Source of the DNA: Xestospongia bergquistia
Lineage: Eukaryota > Porifera > Demospongiae > Haplosclerida > Petrosiidae
DNA length: 64,000 nt
Direction of reading: 5' to 3'
NCBI GenBank assembly: GCA_963965975.1
Contig: OZ014411.1
Span: forward strand, 28,010,249 to 28,074,248
A program made the position numbers and the translations under genes. Each line of letters opens with the position of its first letter. The first letter of the stretch is position 1. The notes below the pieces were generated by a model. That model was not told the origin of the DNA, made no database searches, and saw only the letters and a list, made by a program, of their open reading frames with translations. Shown here one piece after another: positions 55,335 to 64,000 of the stretch.

Positions 55335-58300
55335 TTATTTTTTGTCTGACTCTTGGATTTCAAACGTCAACTCCTTAATTACTTTATTATTAACTGGTTC
55401 AAGATTGTTAGACTGATTTTGAGGAACAGATTCTGGTTTTGCTGGCGAAACAAATGGAGTGCCACGAGGGGGAAAAACACCTTCTTCTGTAAATAATTCT
55501 TCAAGTTCTTTTGCAGAAAGTTGATAAAGATCTCCCTAATATTGATATGATAATGACAAGATAAATAAAATACTTACTCTAGATGCTATCAGATGTTCTT
55601 GTTTGCTGCACCATGTCCCATAACATCTAAATTTAATACAATATAACATTAGATATTATACCTTTGTTCTACATACGTTTTAGCTAAATCAATACTTTCT
55701 TTGTCAATTTTTTTACAATACATTCGAATAGTCTTCTCACAAAACATTTGTGGTAACATTTGAGAGACTTGGTCTTTCTTAAACTTCACAGCTTCATTTG
55801 GTTTACTTTTTATATAAAATCTCATTTTATCAATAGGATTCTTGTCTTTCATACCATAATCAAATGAAACAATCTGAAAAGTAATATCTGCAATAATATG
55901 GTACAGATCATCCCATACACATACCTGTATATGTATATTATCAACTGTTAGGCTAGAGTTCTGACCACATTCTACTACTTGTTTCTTAATCTCAGTCTAA
56001 GTGAGTTGAATTGATGTGATTAGAATTATAAGTAAAGAGAGAGTAAAAATATCTAAACAATAATACTGATATCCAATTAGTCTGAACCACATATTTATTT
56101 TGATCTTGATAATAACTCAAGAGGCTTTTGTTCAAGGGTACCCACTATTACAAGAGTGGACATTACAAAAAAATAATCCATTATGCATGTTAAAATCCCA
56201 ATTTTATTGATGTCACACAAGTGATGGATTAGAAATTAGGTAAATAGAAAGCAGAAGCTTTGCAGATACCAATAAGTTTTGATTCAGTTCTTTGTCATAG
56301 ATTTTAAAGTCTATAGACTTCATTGGCTTTGATGTGTCTGAAAAAATGATAATCATATCCATCACATAAAATTGTAGATTAAATTATTGAGAACTGGCAT
56401 GATTACATATATACCTTATGCATGTTCCAAGATAAAATTGGCATCAATGGCATATTTATATAGAATACAAATACATTCAGTTCACAATATAAAATAGTTG
56501 TTAAAAATTATAAAAACTTATTTTCTGAAAGACCAGATATAACATTTCATTGTGTTTCTACTATATAATATAAGTATTTACCTCATCAAGTGTCATCTCT
56601 ACAGTAATGGGTTGTGTTTCACCAATATATTTGTATAAGTTCCTCTCTTCAATTTGTCTTAACAATTGCTGAGCCTAAAATAATATAATATAATATAATA
56701 TAATATAATGTAATATAATGTAATATAATATAATATAATATAATATAATATAATATAATATAATATAATATAATATAATATAATATAATATAATACTGGT
56801 AGGAGTGTCTTACCTTCTGAAGGTGTGGGTCTGATGACATCATAATTTGCTGTATTATACTGTCAGTTAATTGTGTATAAGCTACCATATCCTCTATTGC
56901 ACCTGACATTTTAACAAGATGTCTATACAATAATTATCAGTGTAATTATCATTAATAAATAGGGACATACCCATCCTTTCCATTTATAAGAAAGTGTTCA
57001 TTAGCAGCTTCCAAAGCATCAGTAATCCTAATATACAATGATATGCATAGATGTATACAATGTTAATGGAACAGTCTCCTTTTATAGGGAAATTTAATAT
57101 TAGAGGAACTAATTTAGCCACATACATTTTTTCAACAATAGTGACAGTCTTATGCTTGTAAGCTTTTCTGTGCAAAGTGCTTCGAGTATGAAACATTTCA
57201 TACAAATCAATTACTACCTACATAACATAAATAATTTTAACAAGTATATTTCTTAATAAATGTCTTACTTTGTCTCTACAACATATTTGGTAAATACCAT
57301 CAACTTTAATAACTCTAGCAAATTTCACAAAACGTCTCCAGTCAAAGTTATTGGGTATTCCCAAACAATGACAGTCTCTAGCAAAATAGTCCCATTTATC
57401 AACATCTACTCCATTTCTTTTATTAGCAACAATCTAGTATATAAAACTAATAACAAATTGATTATAAACATTGCCTATACTTCATATAGAAAACTTCTTT
57501 CAATTGGTCGTCCCTGGCAAGGCCAATTATCTGAAGAAAAGTCTTCTGTTAAGGGATTATCAATAAGTTCCTTGATAAAAGTCAGATCAGTTTCTGTTAA
57601 CTTATTTTTCTCAAACTGTGGCCATAAATTATTGTCATCTATTAAATACTGCAACATATCAACAGAAGCTTGTTCATGCTATAACAGAGAAAAACTTAGG
57701 AAATTTTGTTAAGAGTTTACCTTCCAAGTTGAACCTTCATTGATTAAAGGAATGAATTGTCCATCAAACAAGTGAGAGAATGGACCATGACCCAAATCAT
57801 GACAGAGACCTGCTATTTTTATACATAAAACTTCCTCATTAGTAATGGCAAGCTCTTCTTGACGACGTTGTAAGCTTTCAACAAATTCCCCAGCTAAATA
57901 ACTTACACTATACAATAAAATATAATGTATATAAATTGACCATAACTTCAGTCAATATAGAAAAGAATACAAGAGAAATTGTATAAATAAACAATCATTG
58001 TTCATTCAAGAATTAGTCATGTACATTGATGTAAAGAAACTCGTAACATGCTCTTTGCATTTGGTTCAAGATCAAATAGTGTACTGTAAAAATTAATATG
58101 CTATTTTTACAACTAGTTATGGATTACTATGGAATGTAGAATTCATGCAAATTACTCACTATTTAATTTGTCGGTATGTTGTACTTTTATATACCAACAA
58201 ATTATACAATGAGTAATTTATATAAATTCTACATTCCATAGTAATTCACCTATGTAAAGTACAATCTAAATGTTAAAATAACATATTAATTTTTTCAGTG

Positions 58301-59225
58301 TAGCATATACATACATGCATAATACATTATGAATATAATATATATATCAATACATGCATTGACTACTTGTCAACTTTGTACAATTTGGCATACAAGAGAT
58401 AAATGTACTCAGCTAAAATCTAATGTATGCTATACAGGTGCATCACAAGTATGACTGATATCTCTGGCCATCTATAATGCTCAGTGACATGGACTGGCTT
58501 TCTGGCAATCTGAAACCTATAATATGCATGAATATAGAAGCATTTCTTATAAAATGACCACCTTATATTGCAATTGTGACCTCTCTGTTATGACAATTAA
58601 GAGAAACTTCATAGATGACAACAATTTTTATATAACAATAATGATGCAAGAATAGTACTTGATGTAAAAAAGTTAACAGTCCATGTATTTTTGTCTGGCA
58701 GAGTGTGCATAACAAAAATTTGTATTAAACATTCTGAGAATCAAAGTACATGGTACTACCACAATAGCATACAGTAATAGTCTCATTACATGAACAAAAT
58801 TTTAGATTTAGTGAAAGAAATTTAAAGTTTAAAGCACTGTTTAGTTCAAAATATCACTTGTGGCATTATTGCAAAAGTGATTTCGCTGTTTATTAGGCTA
58901 ATTGTACACATACATGGCAACTTAAACTCTGCATCATTAGTAAGTATATCCTTACCCTAAGCTATGTTCAAATCTGTTGTGGGAGGCTCCAGGAAACACA
59001 TAATAACCTCCACCTAATACAGGAGTATATATATATGTTATGAAGTCATTTTATATACCTAATTGTTTGATATGACGTAGTCGCTGGAATTGACGTGTAT
59101 CAATGATAGACACTAATAGTGGATGGAGTTCAATATGTCCATGAATTGGGTCATTAAAAACCTAAGAAAATTAATGTTAATGAAAGATAACTATAGGACT
59201 ATTATTAATACACACATATATAAAT

Positions 59226-59257
<32 letters not shown>

Positions 59258-59467
59258 CTGTCTATCTATCTATATATATATATATATAATTACCTTTTCA
59301 GAAGACTCGTCATCTTCCTGCTTCATTTTCTTAGTACTAGCAGTTTTTGATTCATCACAGTCATCACAACCAGGAGTATTTCGCTCTTTTGTCTTTATTT
59401 TGTTAGTACTAGGAGTTTCTGATGCATCGCAGTCATTACAACCAAGAGTATTTCTCTGTCTTTTCAT
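55335..59467 (-). CDS. SAMHD1-like dNTPase, gene 3 (no SAM domain, mosaic)
   Basis: Fourteen exons: 59467-59294, 59161-59059, 59013-58956, 57907-57721, 57678-57481, 57433-57269, 57217-57126, 57027-56971, 56922-56814, 56674-56582, 55996-55925, 55873-55662, 55626-55578, 55535-55335; 589 aa in frame. An ATG four codons earlier (59479, MSVK) is also possible; gene 2 has ACG there, so I use the shared Met. Exon 1 is like gene 2 but with a shortened repeat. HD motifs [18 protein letters not shown] and DYFARD are intact. Exons 6 and 8 onward resemble gene 1 ([39 protein letters not shown]), whereas exons 1-4 and 7 resemble gene 2, pointing to recombination or conversion between paralogues. Exon 12 is 15 nt longer than in the others. 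Confidence 0.91.
56680..56796. repeat. ATATT pentanucleotide repeat in SAMHD1 gene 3
   Basis: About 22 TAATA-type units between exons 9 and 10, the same intron as in gene 1 (46799-46892), in the complementary orientation expected for a minus-strand gene. Confidence 0.9.
58080..58302. mobile_element. Small MITE in SAMHD1 gene 3 intron 3
   Basis: 58084-58298 (215 bp) with ends CTGTAAAAATTAATATG and, on the complement, CTGAAAAAATTAATATG. A long inner inverted repeat (ATTACTATGGAATGTAGAAT and its inverse) makes most of the element self-complementary. TGTA flanks it (58080-58083, 58299-58302), and the gene 2 intron has no insert (near 51150, TGCA). Superfamily not assigned. Confidence 0.75.
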
Positions 59468-59494
59468 TTTGACAGACATTCACAGTTGCGCTAT

Positions 59495-59500
59495 CACGTG
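59495..59500. promoter_or_regulatory. CACGTG box before SAMHD1 gene 3
   Basis: Same E-box and spacing as in gene 2, 28-33 bp upstream of the shared ATG. Confidence 0.4.
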
Positions 59501-60196
59501 CACAATTAGCGTTCAATTATGACAAGAACACGAAGTCAAATATAATTAAATGTCTCGCAAGAATTGGTCATTGTGCTGACTCAGTCTACCCTGTACATAT
59601 AAAACATGTATATGTTTATATCTATTGCATCTTATTGTAATATATGACATTGTAATGTCATAGTATTAAGAGAAGAAATCTATAATTTTTTTCTTGTTTC
59701 AAACTTGACTAGAAAAAAAATGAACAGCAAATATATGTAAATGTATTTATTTCATAAATAAAAAGTAACATGAGAAACATCGTTATTAATTTCGCATTAA
59801 AGTATGGTGTTTCATTACAGGCTATATCTAGACACTTAAAAATATAAATAATGTAAATATTAATTGCTCTTAAAATACAATCTATATTAGTGGTATTATG
59901 ACTTCAATCATAATCATACTAACATATCTTAAATATCATGTCTTGAATTTTTATTAGATTCTCAATATCAGGATTTCAATGTATCTATATATTAAACAAG
60001 TCAAACCAATTAAAAAATTATTATATGAAAAAAATTATGCTAATAACATTTTATGAAATTTTCTTTGTCAGTTTTATGTTTGTACTGTAATACTTATTGA
60101 ATATTTTGTATATACCATACAACTTACGCCATGACAGTCAGTTTTTTATAAAAACAAACAATTTAGAAAAAATACTTTAAGGCATTTAAATTAAAA

Positions 60197-60553
60197 AAAA
60201 AAACATGTTGTGTTGCCCAAACGATTCCTACTCGCTCACCCACTCAGGCTTCCACTTAGGCTCCAGGATTCCCTGCTATTGCTAGCTGGGACCGCCACCT
60301 GGCTTGGTAACCCTCGTCTTCGCGAGGTAATCCTGGCTGGAGCATCGCCCTAACTTAAAACCAGCCGTACGGGATTCCAGCTCTTAGGGAATATCGCATT
60401 CAGGAACCGGGAACCACAAATACACCAGCCTCTTCTCGTTTAAAGGGAGACTACCAGCCCTATCCTAGTCGGCCTTTCGGATACTCCGTAGAGTATGCTG
60501 GTAACCATCTCAGAGGTCTGATGTATTGCAGAACGCTGGCCCACAACACAACC
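60197..60553 (-). ncRNA. Candidate structured ncRNA, copy 6
   Basis: Full-length, body identical to copy 1 as far as I can read. TATA complement at 60575-60583, predicted start 60553, terminal helix 60544-60552 with 60207-60215, T-run from 60193-60203. About 0.7 kb upstream of SAMHD1 gene 3, same direction. The ~20-bp spacer between TATA and start differs from the other copies at three or more places while the body does not. Confidence 0.6.
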
Positions 60554-60574
60554 TATCCAAGATCGTTTTAGTTT

Positions 60575-60617
60575 CCTTTTATATGTACTGCAGATTTTGT
60601 CTTCATGCTCTTGTGGG
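60575..60617 (-). promoter_or_regulatory. TATA box and PSE-like block of ncRNA copy 6
   Basis: TATAAAAGG (minus strand, 60575-60583) and conserved upstream block to about 60617. Confidence 0.45.
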
Positions 60618-61182
60618 GCGTACTGCGTTGTGCTATGAACTCATTAACGGAAGCTATGAAGTGATTAGTGCATCAACGAACTAAAAACACTGTTAAAATG
60701 ATTAAAACTAAAACTACATCTTATTAAGGGCGAATAATAAAACTAGTCCTACTTAAGCAAAATAAAACAAATAATTTTTATCATATTTCAATTTTATAGG
60801 CCTTAAAAACAATCATTACTTAAACACTCTTCCTCATTATCTTTTGTTCCTTCTATCTAAATTGATAGCAGCTTCCTTAGTTCCTTCCTAGAAAGAGGTG
60901 AAGATCCATTTTATCTCTCTTCAGTAAGTGTAAGATCTTCAGGTATTTCTAATATTAACATCTCAATTGTACACTGATCTACAATGTCCTGATATTTGGT
61001 AGTTTGTTAAAGCCTTTGCTGTTATGATGTCAATATACATTTCAATGACCTGAAATCATTTTCTTCAGATTGACCATATAGTAGTATACATATAGTATTC
61101 ACCTCATCTGTTAGGTAGTCCATTGTAGTGAGACATATAATAGATGACATAGACAATGGTTGTTTCTATTGCCTGCAGTTTA

Positions 61183-63012
61183 CATTTCTATATGAAAAGT
61201 GCATGTACATTTGTACCTTGATAGAAAAACATGAATGGATCTTGTTAAAATGATTGTTGCTGTATTAACAGGAGTAACCTATGATACTGGTGATTGATTG
61301 TACAAAATAAAATTTTGCACATACATTAGTGTTACTGATATAGAACCATCAAGTAATGTTTTCTGTGGAGGATTTAATGAAGAGTAGTGTCTATTCCGAT
61401 ATTTCACTATCCTGCAAGTTTATAAATGGCACTGCCTCCTTTTAATGTAGTTTTCTGAATGTTATACAAATAAACATACATACATTGTTAATATACAGAT
61501 GTATGTGTTAGCTACATACATCTTATCTAATGTTTTATACCTGTACTTGAACAACTGGACACTCAGTTCTATTAAACATAATAATTGATGTCATAATGTT
61601 ATTTGTTACAATATGTTTGACTAATGATGTCGAAGTCTTTGTTATGTGAATACATAAAGGTTGGTATGTTTTGTTATATCAATAGTCTGAAGAGATTCAC
61701 CACAGCTTCCATATACCTAAATATATATTATATTAAACTTAGGGACAAATCTATGACTGATCTTGTCAAATAACAAAATTATAGGTGCATACCCTTCACA
61801 GATGTAGTCTAGAATATTGTCTGAATTATCTAACTCATCAAAAAACTATTAAAACATACTTCTGGATAATTTCAAGACTTTCAATATCAGATTTTATGTA
61901 TGGGTCCTAAAGTAATGAGCAGTAGTTTAAGTGAAGAGAAATAAGAGAAGTGTATAATTTAATTAGTGATGATGGGAGGAGAAATTATAGAAGATGCAAA
62001 AATATAACTGAGGATCCTAAATGACTAGTTTAATATATTGTGAAATATATATATTTAGAGTCTACATTGTAAAGTATAGTACATGCATATATGTGTGTGT
62101 GTGTGTGTGTGGATCATTGTAGCAAATTGATTGATGTAACAAATCTATGGTAATTTTCATTGCATAATCATATTGAGAAATTTAATAAACACTACTCTGT
62201 TCTTAATATGCTAATCATAGGTCATTAGTTGCTAGTCAGTGTTATAAGTTAACAATCATTTTAACAACAGATGTACTGACTTCTTTCATGCATGGTTCAG
62301 AGATTCATGTGATATGATGGTAACTACCTATTAGACACTTTCTCAACTATCTAGGGATACAAACTAGCTTAATTTTTATTCATTATGATGAGGGAAGGAA
62401 CTCTGAGAAGACCAAGTATATGTAGTGTCCCAAGCCATGGACTCCCCTCCAACTATTATTTCAATCATGAAATATATGTAGGACTCTTACATGCTATGAC
62501 TCTAGATCTTTTTTAACTTGTCCAAAGTCAGGGTGGTACATTACAATTGATATTACATTGAGTCCTATAAATATGTTCTACAACTAAACATGTATTCTTG
62601 TTGACATAAATCAAAGTGTAGCATTAGAAAAAAAGAAATGATATAGGAAATAATCTGGGTATCATATTCGACAGACCTCTTGTGTGATCTAAGTCAAGAA
62701 TCTGGTTTATGTGAAGAAAATATTGTGTCATCTCAGCAAGTGCTCAGTGAATGTTGGGAATCAAGTTGTACAACGAATTACTGTTAGGGAAAGGAGCTGA
62801 GGCATTTACACAAATCATACAATACATGGACATGCTCTTCCAAAATTTTCAATGTCTTTATTCAAATAAATCAACACATGAAGACTGGAAATAAAGAGGT
62901 CAAATTATTATCCGTTCTAATAAGATCATAATATTTTCATTTCTGGTAGAAATATTGATTGCTATATGATAATACTGTCACAATTAATACAGATATCATT
63001 AACTTATAAATT
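61183..63012. other. Intergenic, nothing recognised
   Basis: AT-rich sequence beyond the SAMHD1 duplication, with a short (GT)n at about 62093-62112. I found no open frame, conserved repeat or RNA motif that I can support. Confidence 0.5.
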
Positions 63013-63426
63013 CTATTTAATAGGGTGTCCACAGTCATATTTTCCTCTAATGACTCTAACTTTAACTCCTGGTACATCTTTGGGTCCTCCTCCTTGAATA
63101 AGGACAACATCGTGCTCTTTAAGAGTGTGTCCTTCTCCTGGAATATATGCTGTCAATACTTTACCAGTACTCAAACGAACTTTACAACATTTCCGTTGAC
63201 CAGAATTTGGTTTTCTAGGTTTTAAAATCATAGTTTGTAAGACAATGCCTTTAAGTTGTGGTTGACCATTCATTGGGCCTTGTTTTTTGGGCTTTGTCTT
63301 TAATGGACCTTGTCTAATAACTTGTTGAAGAGTTCTTAAGTAGAAACTACTTGTATGAAGATATGACGTTAGAAGAGATGTGTGAGACCATGATCTTTCA
63401 GCAGTCCTCCAACATGTTGACAACAT
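63013..63426 (-). CDS. MRPS12: Mitochondrial ribosomal protein uS12m
   Basis: 137 aa, single exon. Nuclear gene for the decoding-centre protein of the mitochondrial small ribosomal subunit. The first ~40 residues (Ser/Thr/Arg-rich) fit a mitochondrial targeting peptide. The uS12 core follows: [57 protein letters not shown] and [20 protein letters not shown], close to animal MRPS12 including the KYDCGH end. Start at the first Met of the frame; length is normal for the family (~138 in human). Confidence 0.95.
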   Translation of the reverse strand: MLSTCWRTAERSWSHTSLLTSYLHTSSFYLRTLQQVIRQGPLKTKPKKQGPMNGQPQLKGIVLQTMILKPRKPNSGQRKCCKVRLSTGKVLTAYIPGEGHTLKEHDVVLIQGGGPKDVPGVKVRVIRGKYDCGHPIK

Positions 63427-64000
63427 TGTATATGAAATTTAAAATTTATTTAGTTTGGAAAGACGTTTACTTCCTCGTGCTCTTGCCACTAATAATTTTT
63501 GGAGGTGTGGCTACCAAAATAGCTGCAAATTATTGTTTTTGTTCTGACATCTTTTGAAGTCACGTGACAAATATAAAATTGAAAAATTAATTATCCATTT
63601 TCAGAAATGTTTGAAATTGAAAATACAATCAAATTGCAGTATTTAACTGTTTATTAAAATAATATATTGTTTTATACAAATTTTATTAGCCTTTAAAAAA
63701 ACCATGTTGATAACTATAATATATATCAACTTTAATCCTGAAATGTTAAAGTACAAATTAATTAATGTACCTATTTTATCAACAATTAAAGCATTATAAA
63801 ATGAAAGAACAATTCTGAATTACTTTCTAAACTATGGACCATACATGTACCAGTGAACCAGGACAAAATTTAGCAATGGACCCTCTCTATAGGTCTATGA
63901 CATCATACGACATTACTATTAAAATAAAAGATTACTCAGAATAATACATTGGAATATTACTGTATGTAACAATGTACATGTCCCTCTAATTTGTAGCAAA
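63427..64000. other. MRPS12 upstream region, no gene seen
   Basis: GTCACGTGAC (63559-63568), an extended E-box palindrome, lies about 135 bp before the MRPS12 start. The remainder to 64000 is AT-rich without a supported gene. Confidence 0.5.

Larger units (their letters stand above)
54023..61182. repeat. SAMHD1-ncRNA segmental duplication, unit B
   Basis: Direct tandem partner of 48668-54022; contains the broken 3' exon set, SAMHD1 gene 3 and ncRNA copy 6. A 215-bp MITE in gene 3 (58084-58298) is absent from unit A. Confidence 0.8.

Noticed and set aside
1-64000. tRNA genes, rRNA or CRISPR arrays
   Set aside because: No cloverleaf with paired A and B boxes, no rRNA core motif and no spaced direct-repeat array was seen; the repeats present are microsatellites, MITEs and segmental duplications.

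Overview
The window reads as animal nuclear DNA, AT-rich, with short introns, GT-AG exon borders and many retroelement and MITE remains. I think an early-branching invertebrate, perhaps a demosponge, is likely; that is inference from gene content and style, not proven. There are no tRNAs, rRNAs, operons or CRISPR arrays.

Layout. Positions 1-9877 and 9878-19215 are two almost identical tandem units of about 9.34 kb; a third begins at 19216, stays near-identical to about 20590, and continues as a diverged paralogous unit. Each unit carries an intronless EF-hand gene (photoprotein / sarcoplasmic Ca-binding type), decayed SAMHD1 exons, an orphan signal-peptide exon and a GC-rich ~350-nt element that I interpret as a Pol III-type structured ncRNA gene. 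In the third unit, 22.9-29.2 kb holds a Penelope-like retroelement (PLE) with a hammerhead ribozyme, split by a CR1/L2-like non-LTR retrotransposon. From 29.2 to 44 kb come a ~0.9-kb tandem duplication, a fourth EF-hand gene, an intact UDP-glycosyltransferase, a fourth ncRNA copy on the plus strand, SAMHD1 pseudo-exons, a MITE with TAYGG-type ends, a fifth EF-hand gene and a five-exon small secreted cysteine-rich gene.

From 44.5 to 59.5 kb is a cluster of three complete SAMHD1-like dNTPase genes whose exons I could join without any frame break (639, 578 and 589 aa). The first (plus strand) has a SAM domain; the other two (minus strand) lack it and begin with a short lysine/acid-rich repeat. 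A broken set of 3' exons lies between the second and third. ncRNA copies 5 and 6 sit about 0.7 kb upstream of the second and third genes in the same direction, and copy 4 has the same relation to a SAMHD1 pseudogene, so ncRNA and SAMHD1 appear to be duplicated as one cassette. The window ends with mitochondrial ribosomal protein uS12m (63.0-63.4 kb).

The most interesting signal is the six-copy GC-rich element: a body that varies at about three sites, a TATA box 30 bp before a 9-bp terminal helix, UACG and GCAA tetraloops and a T-run at the end, set in flanks that have diverged strongly. I could not match it to any known RNA.
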